NCBI RefSeq assembly: GCF_000685095.1
Contig: NZ_BAYE01000003.1
Location: forward strand, 1-64,000
Reading direction: 5' to 3'
Source: Paraburkholderia caledonica NBRC 102488
GTDB taxonomy: Bacteria > Pseudomonadota > Gammaproteobacteria > Burkholderiales > Burkholderiaceae
DNA length: 64,000 nucleotides
A program made the position numbers and the translations under genes. The notes under the pieces were generated by a model, which saw nothing but the letters and a program-made list of their open reading frames with translations, made no database searches and was not told the DNA's origin. This document shows, in pieces, positions 27,527 through 36,546 of the stretch. How positions within the stretch are numbered: the stretch's first letter is position 1; every line of letters begins with the position of its first letter.

Positions 27527-27765
27527 GTCGACGTGCTCCAGACGGGACGTGAAAGGGAACAAGCAGTATCGCGCATCGGCCGGCGTACAGCGTGTGCAAC
27601 GGTCGTCAGATGAGTTTGCCTGCGATATGACGCGAGCTGCCGGTCATGGCGTCGCGCGCGCCCCGTGGGCTTGAAAACTGCTCACAATTTCCGCATGGCC
27701 GATCGGCTGTGGCTGTCTATGGGTATTCGCTTCGCAATTTCGCAATCGGATTCGGGGAGGCTACG

Positions 27766-27927
27766 ATGAATATTTTTTCTTACCGGAAGCACTTGCGGTT
27801 TTTGACCCACGCTCAGCGGCGTCGCTGGTGGGATCAGAAGAAGCGTCTGAGCCCGCGCGTGCGCATCAGCGCCGCGTACGTGCCACCTAACGTGTCCCGC
27901 GAATTCGCGTACGTGAAGGTCGGCTGA
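27766..27927 (+). CDS. Small basic protein of 53 aa, unknown function
   Basis: The product, starting MNIFSYRKHLRFL, is rich in arginine, lysine and aromatic residues (QRRRWWDQKKR). A good GGGGAGG ribosome-binding site stands before the ATG at 27766, and an intrinsic terminator follows 20 bases after the stop, so this is a real short transcription unit. The charge suggests nucleic acid or ribosome binding, which is only a guess. Confidence 0.7.
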   Translation: MNIFSYRKHLRFLTHAQRRRWWDQKKRLSPRVRISAAYVPPNVSREFAYVKVG

Positions 27928-27947
27928 CCGACACCCGTTTGTAGCTT

Positions 27948-27980
27948 TAAAAACCCGGTCTGTGCGCCGGGTTTTTTATT
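27948..27980 (+). terminator. Intrinsic terminator after the 53-aa gene
   Basis: An A-run, the stem AAACCCGG/CCGGGTTT and a T6 tract follow the stop by about 22 bases. From here to 28293 (about 310 bases) I see no gene, only the promoter region of the next gene. Confidence 0.9.
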
Positions 27981-28293
27981 GGGCGTTGCTCTGCGCCGTC
28001 AGCATTGAAGCTAATTTGTAATTAAAGATTACCGACCCGGCGTCCGTTTAACTCGCCGTTGCCTCGCGACCCCATCGTGTCCACCGCGGCGGGCCCTAAT
28101 CCGTTGATTCCTCAGGCCCTTCGCGCTCTTTAAGCGACGCTACTTTCTGCGCGACAGCGCAAAACCTTTTCGCGTATTGCAATTTGCAACAAATGCGAAC
28201 AGCGTTGCGCGGGCTTTTTGGATAGATTGATTCCGTAGCATGCATGGCATGCGGAGTTGGCGACCTTCAATGGGCCGCGCCAGGAGAACAAAA

Positions 28294-28608
28294 GTGAAGA
28301 AGATCGTTCCGTTCGTCGTTGCCGCCGCACTCGGCGTGGGGTTTGTCGCCACCGCGCAGGCGCACGTCTCTGTCGGTATCGGTATCGGGGTACCGGTCGC
28401 GCCGGCTTATCCTGTCTATGCCGCGCCTGTCTATGCCCCGCCGCCGCCGGTGTACTATTCGCCGCCGCCGCCCGTCGTCTATGCGCCGCCGCCTGTGGTC
28501 TACGCGCCGCCGCCCGTCGTAGTGGGTGGGTATTACGGTTACGGTCGACCTTATTATCGTCACGGCTATTACGGTGGTGGCTATGGCCACGGTTACTATC
28601 GGCGCTAA
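28294..28608 (+). CDS. Secreted PXPV-repeat protein
   Basis: The start is a GTG at 28294, nine bases after AGGAG. The 104-residue product has a signal peptide ending AQA (residue 23), a glycine/valine segment, then proline-rich repeats such as VVYAPPPVVYAPPP, and a Gly-Tyr-Arg-rich tail ending YGHGYYRR. This is the PXPV family found in many Burkholderia, of unknown function, likely disordered and envelope-located. A strong terminator follows at 28682-28727. Confidence 0.8.
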   Translation: MKKIVPFVVAAALGVGFVATAQAHVSVGIGIGVPVAPAYPVYAAPVYAPPPPVYYSPPPPVVYAPPPVVYAPPPVVVGGYYGYGRPYYRHGYYGGGYGHGYYRR

Positions 28609-28681
28609 TTCTGCCTGACCCACGAGTTTTGATCGACACCTACCTGGTTGACGCGTCGCTGTAGGCGGGCAGAGAGTCTGA

Positions 28682-28727
28682 ACGGCGTAACGCCGGCTTG
28701 ATCGCCGCGTTACGCCGTTTTGTTTTT
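28682..28727 (+). terminator. Intrinsic terminator after the PXPV gene
   Basis: A 12-bp stem AACGGCGTAACG/CGTTACGCCGTT with a 15-base loop is followed by TTGTTTTT. It lies 75 bases past the stop and 90 before the dehydratase gene. Confidence 0.85.
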
Positions 28728-28817
28728 ACGGCATCGTGTGAGTTGTTGCGGACGTTTCAAAGCGTCGGCGAAGCTGGGAGAATGGCTGTTTCGCCACCGC
28801 TCTGGAGAACTCCGCCA

Positions 28818-29792
28818 ATGCAGCCGATGCACCCACTCCCCGCTCCCACGTTCGACGACGTGCTCGACGCCGCAGCGCGACTCGAGGGCGTCGCGCACCG
28901 CACGCCGGTTCTGACCTCGAGCACGTTCAACGAGCGCACCGGAGCGTCGGTGTTCTTCAAGTGCGAGAACTTTCAGCGGATGGGGGCCTTCAAGTTTCGC
29001 GGCGCCTACAACGCGATCTCGCATTTCGACGCGGAGCAGCGCAAGGCCGGCGTGCTGACCTATTCGTCCGGCAACCACGCGCAGGCTATCGCGCTGTCGG
29101 CGCGCCTCGCCGGCATCCGCGCGACAATCATCATGCCGCACGACGCGCCTGCGGCCAAAGTGGCCGCCACCAAGGGCTATGGCGGCGAGGTAATCACCTA
29201 CGACCGCTATAAGGAGAACCGCGAGGAGATCGGCCGAAGGCTCGCCGAGGAGCGCGGCATGACGCTGATTCCGCCATACGATCATCCCCATGTGGTTGCG
29301 GGGCAGGGCACGGCGGTGAAGGAATTGATCGACGAAACGGGGCCGCTCGACATGCTATTCGTGTGTCTGGGCGGTGGCGGGCTGATTGGCGGCAGCGCGT
29401 TGTCGGCGGCGGCCTTGAGTCCGGACTGCGCGGTAATCGGCGTGGAGCCGCAAGCGGGCAACGACGGTCAGCAGTCTCTTGCGCGCGGCGAGATCGTGCA
29501 TATCGACACGCCGCGCACCATCGCCGACGGGGCGGCCTCGACGCATCTGGGCGACTACACCTTCGCGATCATTCGCAAGCTCGTTGCGCGGATCGAAACC
29601 GTCACCGACGAGCAGTTGATCGACACCATGCGCTTTTTCGCGCAACGCATGAAGATCGTCGTCGAGCCGACCGGCTGCCTCGCGGCGGCGGCCGTGCTGA
29701 ACGGCGTCTTGCCAGTGAAGGGCAAGCGCGTGGGTGTGGTAGTGAGCGGCGGCAACGTCGATCTCGCGAAGCTCGCGCAGTACCTGGCCTGA
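28818..29792 (+). CDS. Threonine/serine dehydratase family PLP enzyme
   Basis: The 324-residue fold type II PLP enzyme has the PLP lysine in GAFKFRGAYNAI, the asparagine loop SSGNHAQAIA, and the glycine-rich phosphate loop CLGGGGLIGG. The length lacks the C-terminal ACT-like domains of IlvA, so it matches catabolic dehydratases such as TdcB, serine racemase and threo-3-hydroxyaspartate ammonia-lyase. It should deaminate threonine, serine or a related hydroxy amino acid. The ATG at 28818 follows GGAG; earlier in-frame starts at 28782 and 28698 look worse. Confidence 0.88.
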   Translation: MQPMHPLPAPTFDDVLDAAARLEGVAHRTPVLTSSTFNERTGASVFFKCENFQRMGAFKFRGAYNAISHFDAEQRKAGVLTYSSGNHAQAIALSARLAGIRATIIMPHDAPAAKVAATKGYGGEVITYDRYKENREEIGRRLAEERGMTLIPPYDHPHVVAGQGTAVKELIDETGPLDMLFVCLGGGGLIGGSALSAAALSPDCAVIGVEPQAGNDGQQSLARGEIVHIDTPRTIADGAASTHLGDYTFAIIRKLVARIETVTDEQLIDTMRFFAQRMKIVVEPTGCLAAAAVLNGVLPVKGKRVGVVVSGGNVDLAKLAQYLA

Positions 29793-29830
29793 TCATTTTC
29801 CGGCGTGAAGCCGGCTTCACGTGTAGGAAG

Positions 29831-29863
29831 ACGGCCCGCCCAGGTTAATAGGGGGCGGGCCGT
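29831..29863. terminator. Hairpin between convergent genes
   Basis: An 11-bp GC-rich stem (29831-29841 with 29853-29863) lies between the dehydratase and LysE genes. It lacks a clear T-tract, but its position between convergent stops suggests a shared terminator. Confidence 0.6.
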
Positions 29864-29869
29864 TGCATG

Positions 29870-30565
29870 TTAGCTCGCCGCTTGTGCAACCGGCGAGCGC
29901 TCTGCCGTTTGCAGAATCAGATCGCGGTAACCGTTCACGATCACGCTGTATGAGAAGTAGGCGAACAGCAGCGCGGACAACACATGGCACGCGCGTAGCA
30001 AACCGGTGCCGGCGCGCTTGCGGCCGTGGCTGCCGAGGCCGCAGATGAATACCGTCCAGCACAAGCCGCCAAGAAAGAAACCGCCGAGAAATACGGGCGC
30101 GGTTTTGGCGCTCGTCGCGCCAGCTTTGGCGATCAGTGCGCCCCCCACTGCGGCGAACCACAGAATCGCCGAGGGCGACGACACCGCGAGCAATACCCCG
30201 CGAAGGAACCCGCGCCACGCGGACAGATGCGGCGAACTCGCGTCCGCCTCGCCGGCGACAGGCGGCGCCGACGCCGGAAACATCGCTTCGCGCGCCATCT
30301 TCCAGGTAAGGAACAGCAGGATAACCGCGCCACCGATCCACACGACCCAGCGCACCGACTCGAACTGCAGCAGCGCAGCCATGCCGGCTAGCGCAAGCGC
30401 CGCATAAATCAGGTCGCCGACGCACGAGCCAAGGCCGAGCCAGAAGCCCGGCTTGAATCCGTGCGACAGCGCCAGCGAAATCATCGCGACGTTTACGAGG
30501 CCGATGTCGAGACACAACGACAAAGACAGGAAGAACCCGTCCGACATCATCGAGAAGGCATGCAT
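29870..30565 (-). CDS. LysE family exporter
   Basis: The 231-residue membrane protein has six hydrophobic segments and the family strings GFWLGLGSCVGDLIYAALA and WFAAVGGALIAK. Most LysE/RhtB members export amino acids such as lysine, threonine or homoserine. The substrate is unknown, but the convergent threonine/serine dehydratase makes an amino acid plausible. It lies 58 bases after ubiD on the same strand. Confidence 0.85.
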   Translation of the reverse strand: MHAFSMMSDGFFLSLSLCLDIGLVNVAMISLALSHGFKPGFWLGLGSCVGDLIYAALALAGMAALLQFESVRWVVWIGGAVILLFLTWKMAREAMFPASAPPVAGEADASSPHLSAWRGFLRGVLLAVSSPSAILWFAAVGGALIAKAGATSAKTAPVFLGGFFLGGLCWTVFICGLGSHGRKRAGTGLLRACHVLSALLFAYFSYSVIVNGYRDLILQTAERSPVAQAAS

Positions 30566-30623
30566 GCCTGCAACTGCTCCATCTGTTTGTTATGCGGCCG
30601 CGCGCTGGGCTCGCTCGGCGCGC

Positions 30624-32192
30624 TCACAGTCCCAGTTCGTTCCACAAACTGTCGATTCGCTGCTTCACCGCCGCGTCCATTTCGATAGGTCGGCCCCATT
30701 CGCGATCGGTTTCGCCAGGCCATTTATTGGTAGCGTCGAGTCCCATCTTCGAACCGAGGCCCGCGACCGGCGACGCGAAGTCGAGATAATCGATCGGTGT
30801 GCGATCGACGAGCACCGTATCGCGCGTCGGGTCGACGCGCGTGGTGATCGCCCAGATCACTTCTTTCCAGTCGCGAATGTTGACGTCTTCGTCTACGACG
30901 ACAATGAACTTCGTATACATGAACTGTCGCAGGAAGCTCCAGACGCCGAACATCACGCGCTTGGCGTGGCCCGGGTAGCTCTTCTTCATCTGCACGATCG
31001 CCATGCGGTAGCTGCATCCTTCTGGCGGCAGATAGAAATCTGTAATTTCGCTGAACTGCTTCTGCAGAAGCGGCACGAACACTTCGTTGAGCGCGACGCC
31101 GAGCACGGCGGGCTCGTCGGGCGGTTTGCCGGTGTAGGTGGAATGGTAGATCGCGTCGCGGCGCATGGTGATGCGCTCGACAGTGAATACCGGGAACCAC
31201 TCCTGTTCGTTGTAGTAGCCGGTATGGTCGCCATACGGGCCCTCCAGGGCGTGCTCATAGGCGGCCGAGGCGCCCTTGGCCGGCCGCGGCGGCGCGCCGG
31301 CCGGAGCGGGCGAGGGCGCACCTTCCTGCGGATAGATAAAGCCTTCGAGCACGATCTCCGCGCGTGCGGGTACCTGCAGACCGTCGACGCCCGGCGTAAT
31401 GCATTTGGCCAGCTCCGTCCGACCGCCGCGCAGCAAGCCGGCGAACTGGTATTCGGACAGCGTGTCCGGCACCGGCGTCACCGCGCCGAGGATCGTCGCC
31501 GGATCCGCACCCAGCACGACCGCTACCGGATACGGCTGGCCGGGATTCTTCAACGCGAACTCGCGGAAGTCGAGCGCGCCCCCGCGATGCGCGAGCCAGC
31601 GCATGATCAGCTTGTTGCGTCCGATTAATTGCTGGCGATAGATGCCGAGATTTTGTCGGCTCTTGTTCGGGCCTTTTGTGACGGTCAGGCCCCACGTGAT
31701 CAACGGGCCGGCGTCCCCCGGCCAGCAAGTCTGGATAGGCAGCTTTTCCAGGTCGACGTCATTACCCTCCCACACGATTTCCTGGCAGGGTGGCGCGCTC
31801 ACGGTTCGTGGCGCCATGTCCCACACCGCTTTTGCCAGCGAGAACAGTTTGCCCGCGTCCTTCAGCCCTTTTGGCGGCTCCGGTTCCTTCAACGCAGAGA
31901 GGAGCCGGCCGACGTCGCGCAGCGAATCCAGCGCGGCGCCGTCGCCTTCGCCGGCTTCAGCGTCGATGCCCATACCGAGCGCCACGCGGCGCGGCGTACC
32001 GAACAGGTTGCCAAGCACCGGGAACGCATGCCGCTCCTGATTCTCAAATAGCAGAGCCGGTCCCCCGGCGCGCAGCACGCGGTCGCACAGTTCGGTCATT
32101 TCCAGGACAGGCGATACCTTTTGCGGGATACGGCGCAGTTCTCCAATCGTCTCGAGACGGCCGATGAAGTCACGCAGGTCTTTGTATTTCAT
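30624..32192 (-). CDS. ubiD: UbiD, 4-hydroxy-3-polyprenylbenzoate decarboxylase
   Basis: This 522-residue protein has the full UbiD pattern: [14 protein letters not shown] at the start, [19 protein letters not shown] for prenylated FMN binding, and [13 protein letters not shown] near residue 310. It decarboxylates the ubiquinone precursor with prenyl-FMN made by UbiX. Relative to short homologues it has an Ala/Pro-rich insert (about residues 290-310). The frame opens upstream at 32303, but the typical MKYKDL start at 32192 is preferred. Confidence 0.93.
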   Translation of the reverse strand: MKYKDLRDFIGRLETIGELRRIPQKVSPVLEMTELCDRVLRAGGPALLFENQERHAFPVLGNLFGTPRRVALGMGIDAEAGEGDGAALDSLRDVGRLLSALKEPEPPKGLKDAGKLFSLAKAVWDMAPRTVSAPPCQEIVWEGNDVDLEKLPIQTCWPGDAGPLITWGLTVTKGPNKSRQNLGIYRQQLIGRNKLIMRWLAHRGGALDFREFALKNPGQPYPVAVVLGADPATILGAVTPVPDTLSEYQFAGLLRGGRTELAKCITPGVDGLQVPARAEIVLEGFIYPQEGAPSPAPAGAPPRPAKGASAAYEHALEGPYGDHTGYYNEQEWFPVFTVERITMRRDAIYHSTYTGKPPDEPAVLGVALNEVFVPLLQKQFSEITDFYLPPEGCSYRMAIVQMKKSYPGHAKRVMFGVWSFLRQFMYTKFIVVVDEDVNIRDWKEVIWAITTRVDPTRDTVLVDRTPIDYLDFASPVAGLGSKMGLDATNKWPGETDREWGRPIEMDAAVKQRIDSLWNELGL

Positions 32193-32420
32193 CTGATGCG
32201 GTTGTGTGCCGCGAGCGGCGATAGAGGAAAGCGCGACTGCGGAGGAGGCGCCAGAACGATTGTCGATTTTACCTGCGTTGGCTAGCGCACGTAGATCGGC
32301 CAAACGTCATAGGGCGAGCAGCAATCGCCAGAATGCCGAAAAACCGCTCGGCACGGCCCTCTGGGCGGTCGGAACGCTCGTCGTTATTACAATTAGTTAT
32401 ACTTTCGCCAGTTTATAGTG

Positions 32421-32450
32421 TTGACGATCTATAAAACCGTGCCCTAGAAT
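32421..32450 (+). promoter_or_regulatory. Sigma70-like promoter upstream of the transglycosylase gene
   Basis: TTGACG (32421-32426) and TAGAAT (32445-32450) are separated by 18 bases in an AT-rich patch. Initiation is expected near 32457, 339 bases before the next protein start, so it must produce a long leader or a separate RNA. Confidence 0.7.
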
Positions 32451-32456
32451 CCGTCC

Positions 32457-32595
32457 ACGTTGGTTGCAGGGCGTGAACCTTTTACCACTGCCCCCGGTCC
32501 CATCTGACGCAACGCGTCACCGCTTACCGAAGCCCTGCACGGTATTCGTCGGTCTTATCGATGTCCTTGCCAGCGCCAACCGACGCTGGTTTTTC
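32457..32595 (+). ncRNA. Structured leader or small RNA upstream of the transglycosylase gene
   Basis: From the promoter the RNA can form TGCAGGGC/GCCCTGCA (32465-32472 with 32532-32539), which encloses a GACGC/GCGTC hairpin. A terminator-like stem CCAGCG/CGCTGG (32570-32575 with 32584-32589) before T5 follows. The 5' end CGTTGGTTG (32458-32466) can pair with CAACCGACG (32577-32585) across the terminator loop, which would compete with or form a pseudoknot on it. It could be a separate RNA of about 135 bases or a switch controlling read-through. No fit to a known riboswitch was recognised. Confidence 0.4.
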
Positions 32596-32795
32596 GCGTG
32601 GGAGCCACCGCCCGCATGTTTTTGGCATGCCGCGGACCGCTTTTCAGGAAGGCTCCCCACAAACGGTATTTGCCGTTTTCCCGACGTCGCTGCTGCCCTA
32701 ACCAGACAGAGCGCGCGATGTCTTGACTCTGCGAATGTGTGGTACCGCCTGTTTTTCCGGTGGGGTTCGCGGATCATGCAACATGGGAGATCTGA

Positions 32796-34001
32796 ATGAA
32801 CGCCTGGTTATCGTGGCGTCCCGACGAACGAATCGCGCAAGTCGTGCGCGGTGCAGTGCGTCGCGGGACGCAATTGAGTCATCACCTGTTCAGCATTGTC
32901 GGCGGCATTGCCGTGGTGCTGGCAATCGCGCTGTGGCTGATGCCCACGTGGCGCGGCACCCTCGCGGCGAAGCTGATGCCGGTCCTTTCCGCGGCTGTGC
33001 AAGCGGGCCCCGCGCGCCTGCTGCAAGGCAACCCGCTGCCTGCTTTCGGGCCGCCGGGGCGCACTTCGTCGGACGAAACGCTGTCCGCGAACTCGAACCC
33101 AAACAGCGCTGACGCAGCAAGCGTCGGCAATAACACGGGCGTGAGCGCCAGCAATACCAGTTATGACGGCGCGTTCGACGGTTCCGGCTCGGCCGGCATG
33201 GGGATCGCGGCGCTCAACGGTCTCGATCCGCGCACGATGCAAAGCGTTTCAGCGTTGGCGCGGCTGATTCCTGCGCAACGCGTGTCCGCCGACGCGCGCG
33301 ACGATCGCGTGCTGATTTCGTCGCGTGAACAGGCTCTCGTGGCGTCGTACCTGGCGCGTCGCTACCGCGTCGCCCAGGAGCCCGTCGGAGAGCTGGTGAA
33401 GGCTGCTTTCGACACCGGTCGCGAAGTCGGCCTCGACCCGCTGCTGTTGCTGTCGGTGATGGCGATCGAATCGGGCTTCAACCCGTACGCCGAGAGCGGC
33501 GTGGGGGCCCAAGGCCTGATGCAGGTGATGTCCAAGGTTCATTCGGACAAGTTCCAGTATTTTGGCGGCGAGAGCGCTGCGCTTGAGCCGGTCGCGAACA
33601 TCAAGGTCGGCGCGCTGGTTCTGAAGGATTGCATCGCGCGTGGCGGTTCGCTGCCGGGCGGATTGCGGCTGTATGTCGGCTCGACGTCGCAGGACGACGG
33701 CGGCTACGGCGCCAAGGTGATGGCAGAACGCGCGCGTCTGCGTGACGTGGCCCGCGGCCGCAAGGTGCCGATCAACACGCCGCAGGCGCCGGTTACCACG
33801 GCATCGAATAATGCGTCGTCGTCATCCTCGTCGTCGTCCGCCGCTGCGAACAACAGCAACGGCAAGCGGGTGCAGGTCACGCTGGAAGGAAGCCACCCGT
33901 TGAGCGCCGCTGCGCCAGGCAAGACGCCGGTCTCGGAACAGGACGATGCCAGCACGAGTGCTCCCAAACACGTGGCGTCTGCCGCGGAACTGGGCGCCTG
34001 A
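32796..34001 (+). CDS. Lytic transglycosylase (SLT domain) protein
   Basis: This 401-residue protein has an N-terminal membrane anchor or uncleaved signal (about residues 30-50), a Ser/Asn-rich linker, and an SLT domain (about 200-320) with the catalytic glutamate in VMAIESGFNPYAES and GAQGLMQVMSKVH. A low-complexity serine tract and a C-terminal tail follow. It cleaves the glycan strand of peptidoglycan to form 1,6-anhydromuramic ends. The 5' region is unusual, with a far promoter and structured RNA 200-340 bases upstream. Confidence 0.88.
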   Translation: MNAWLSWRPDERIAQVVRGAVRRGTQLSHHLFSIVGGIAVVLAIALWLMPTWRGTLAAKLMPVLSAAVQAGPARLLQGNPLPAFGPPGRTSSDETLSANSNPNSADAASVGNNTGVSASNTSYDGAFDGSGSAGMGIAALNGLDPRTMQSVSALARLIPAQRVSADARDDRVLISSREQALVASYLARRYRVAQEPVGELVKAAFDTGREVGLDPLLLLSVMAIESGFNPYAESGVGAQGLMQVMSKVHSDKFQYFGGESAALEPVANIKVGALVLKDCIARGGSLPGGLRLYVGSTSQDDGGYGAKVMAERARLRDVARGRKVPINTPQAPVTTASNNASSSSSSSSAAANNSNGKRVQVTLEGSHPLSAAAPGKTPVSEQDDASTSAPKHVASAAELGA

Positions 34002-34054
34002 GACGCTCGCATAACGTCATGCTGATCGCCCTGACGCGAGCGCACGGACGGCAA

Positions 34055-34087
34055 GAAAAAGGACACCTTAGGTGTCCTTTTTTGCTT
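34055..34087 (+). terminator. Intrinsic terminator after the transglycosylase gene
   Basis: An A-run and the perfect stem AAAAGGACACCT/AGGTGTCCTTTT are followed by a T-tract, 56 bases after the stop. It may also act on the minus strand. Confidence 0.9.
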
Positions 34088-34199
34088 TTGGGGAGGTCGC
34101 GCGGCTAGGCGACAGTAGCGTCCTGGGTCCGGCTGTGCCTGGCGGCAGGCGACTCTCGCTGCGCACGAGGCACTCATCAGGGCCGGCCGCCTGCCGCTC

Positions 34200-35399
34200 C
34201 TACTGCCGTTGGCCGAAAAGCCGCGCCAGGCGTTCCACCGCCTCTTCCAGCTTCTCGTAAGCGGTTGCGTACGACAGCCGGATATATTGTTTTGGCGCGT
34301 GGCTGCCGAAGTCCATTCCTGGCACGAGCACGACACCTGCCTCGTGCAGCATTGCTTTCGTGAGTGCCGAGCTGTCACCTGCGGCAGGATGAGCGACGCT
34401 TCGGCAGTCGGCGTAGACGTAGAACGCACCGTCGGGCATGACGGGCACGGTGAAGCCCAGCGATTCGAGCGCCGGCGCGATGAAGTCACGCCGCCGTTTG
34501 AACTCGAGACGGCGTGCCTCGTAGGTTGCGATGGTTTGCGGTTCGAAGCACGCGAGCGCCGCGTGCTGGGCGAGCGCTGACGCGCAGATGAAGAGATTCT
34601 GTGCCAGTTTCTCGAATGCACTCACCATGCCCGGCGGGACCACCAGCCAGCCGAGGCGCCAGCCCGTCATGTTGAAGTACTTCGAGAAGCTGTTGACCGT
34701 GATGACGTCGTCGCCATAGGACAGCGCCGACACCGGTTTCGCGTCGTAGCTCAAGCCCTGGTAAATCTCGTCGACAATCGTGAAGCCTCCACGCGAGCGC
34801 ACCGCTTTGACAATGCGTTCCAGTTCCACCGGCTCGATTGACGTGCCGGTCGGGTTGGACGGCGACGCGAGCAGCACGCCACGCGTGCGCTCGTTCCAGC
34901 GCTGCTCGACATCGGCGGCAGTCAGTTGGAAGCGTTCGGCAGGGCCGCTTGGCACCATCACCGGTTTGCCTTCGGCTGCGATCACGAAATGGCGGTTGCA
35001 CGGGTAGCATGGGTCCGGCATCAACACTTCGTCGTCGCGATCCACCAGTGCCGCGCATGCCAGCAGCAATGCGGCCGACGCGCCCGCGGTCACCACGATC
35101 CGGGCGGGGTCCACGTCGACGCCATGGACGTCTGCGTAGTGCGCCGAAATTGCTTCGCGCAGTGCGTGCAGGCCAAGTGCGCTGGTGTATTGCGTGACGC
35201 CGCGGCGCAGCGCGTTCGCTGCTGCCTCGATGACCGGTTCGGGGGCGGTGAAGTCGGGCTCGCCGATTCCCATGTGAATGATGTCGCGCCCGTCGCGCTC
35301 AAGAAGCGCAGCCTCTTTTGCCAGCTCCATCACGTAGAACGGCTGTATGGAGTCGACGCGTGCGGCGAGCCGCATAAGAGGTTCGGTCACGGAGTTCAT
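34200..35399 (-). CDS. PLP-dependent aminotransferase, class I/II
   Basis: The 399-residue protein has the fold type I pattern: YTSALGLHALREAI, PSNPTGTSIEP with the asparagine contact, DEIYQGLSYD, and the PLP lysine in NSFSKYFNMTGWRLGW. It resembles AspC/AlaT-like enzymes and transfers amino groups between amino acids and keto acids. The exact substrate is unknown. It follows nusB after 156 bp on the same strand and probably ends the riboflavin-nusB transcript. Confidence 0.88.
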   Translation of the reverse strand: MNSVTEPLMRLAARVDSIQPFYVMELAKEAALLERDGRDIIHMGIGEPDFTAPEPVIEAAANALRRGVTQYTSALGLHALREAISAHYADVHGVDVDPARIVVTAGASAALLLACAALVDRDDEVLMPDPCYPCNRHFVIAAEGKPVMVPSGPAERFQLTAADVEQRWNERTRGVLLASPSNPTGTSIEPVELERIVKAVRSRGGFTIVDEIYQGLSYDAKPVSALSYGDDVITVNSFSKYFNMTGWRLGWLVVPPGMVSAFEKLAQNLFICASALAQHAALACFEPQTIATYEARRLEFKRRRDFIAPALESLGFTVPVMPDGAFYVYADCRSVAHPAAGDSSALTKAMLHEAGVVLVPGMDFGSHAPKQYIRLSYATAYEKLEEAVERLARLFGQRQ

Positions 35400-35555
35400 A
35401 CGGTTAAATCCAGTTCAAATGCGAAAGCGCGACCGCCATTGCGCGGTTTCTCGCGCGCGGCAGCGTTGTGACGAGCGATGCATTTCGTTGTGTCGGCGTC
35501 GCGCATATTTGCGACGGTTTCGCCGCGATGTTGCGCGAGCCGACCACACGCATGC

Positions 35556-35990
35556 CTAGCCCTTTCGAGCGGCTTCGATTTCCGCGACGCGCAGCTTGGC
35601 CGCCAGCTTGTCGAGCACACCATTCACGTACTTGTAGCCGTCGGCGCCGCCGAAGGTCTTGGTCAGCTCAACCGCTTCGTTGATCACCACGCGGTAAGGA
35701 ATATCGAGGTGATTCTTCAGTTCAAACGCGGCGACGAGCAGCACGGCGCGCTCGACCGGCGATAGCTGCTCGATTGGACGGTCGAGGCAAGGCGCGATAT
35801 CGGCGGACAGTGCCTCGGAATCGCGGATCACGCCGTGCAGAACGGCGTCCAGATGCTCATGGTCCGCTTTGTCGAAGCCCTGCGCGCCGCGCAGCTGCGC
35901 GTCGATCTCACTGCCGGGCGAACCAGACAGCAGCCACTGATAAAGCCCCTGCGTGGCCAGTTCGCGGGAGCGTCGGCGTGCGCTCTTCAT
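35556..35990 (-). CDS. nusB: Transcription antitermination factor NusB
   Basis: The 144-residue helical protein starts [20 protein letters not shown] and has [26 protein letters not shown] and the [14 protein letters not shown] string [11 protein letters not shown]. NusB binds BoxA RNA with NusE (ribosomal protein S10) and supports rRNA antitermination. Its ATG overlaps the ribH stop by four bases, so translation is coupled, as in many bacteria. Confidence 0.95.
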   Translation of the reverse strand: MKSARRRSRELATQGLYQWLLSGSPGSEIDAQLRGAQGFDKADHEHLDAVLHGVIRDSEALSADIAPCLDRPIEQLSPVERAVLLVAAFELKNHLDIPYRVVINEAVELTKTFGGADGYKYVNGVLDKLAAKLRVAEIEAARKG

Positions 35991-36490
35991 GCCTCTTCCT
36001 CTTCTTCGTCTTCTTCTTCGTCGCCGCCGAGTTGTTCCAGCGCGACCGCGAGGTTCGCCATTTCGACCGCCACGCGTGCCGCGTCGCGACCTTTCTCGGT
36101 CATGCGAGCGACGGCTTGCTCGTCGTTCTCGGTGGTCAGCACCGCATTTGCAACAGGAATGCCGAAGTCGAGGCCGATGCGCGTGATGCCCGCGCTGCTC
36201 TCGTTCGACACCAGTTCGAAGTGGTACGTTTCGCCGCGGATCACCGCGCCGAGCGCGATCAGCGCGTCGAACTGCGCGCTCTCAGCGAGCTTTTGAAGCG
36301 CCAGCGGGATTTCCAGCGCGCCCGGCACGGTGACGAGCAGCACGTCTTCGCCGGTCACGCCGAGGCGTTCGAGTTCTTCGATGCACGAGTCGGCGAGGCC
36401 GTTGCAGACGGGTTCGTTAAAACGCGCCTGGACGATGCCGATGCGCAGTCCGTCGCCGTCGAGGTTCGGTTGGTATTGTCCGATTTCCAT
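35987..36490 (-). CDS. ribH: 6,7-dimethyl-8-ribityllumazine synthase RibH
   Basis: The 167-residue protein has the lumazine synthase pattern [34 protein letters not shown] and [12 protein letters not shown]. It condenses 5-amino-6-ribitylaminouracil with dihydroxybutanone phosphate, the penultimate riboflavin step, and forms pentamers or shells. The C-terminus ends in an unusual acidic tail, [11 protein letters not shown]. The start MEIGQYQPN at 36490 was chosen over a longer upstream frame. Confidence 0.95.
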   Translation of the reverse strand: MEIGQYQPNLDGDGLRIGIVQARFNEPVCNGLADSCIEELERLGVTGEDVLLVTVPGALEIPLALQKLAESAQFDALIALGAVIRGETYHFELVSNESSAGITRIGLDFGIPVANAVLTTENDEQAVARMTEKGRDAARVAVEMANLAVALEQLGGDEEEDEEEEEA

Positions 36491-36546
36491 GTGAATTCCG
36501 TAGTGTTTTTGAGTGAGCGCGAGGCGCGTGAATGACCGGATCAGCG

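Noticed and set aside
32457..32640. 6S RNA gene
   Set aside because: A long imperfect hairpin is possible, but the length and the central bubble do not fit 6S, and a terminator-like stem lies too early.
32464..32799. A 111-codon frame in the leader before the transglycosylase gene
   Set aside because: No ribosome-binding site, tryptophan- and cysteine-rich translation with no family, and the RNA there folds strongly.
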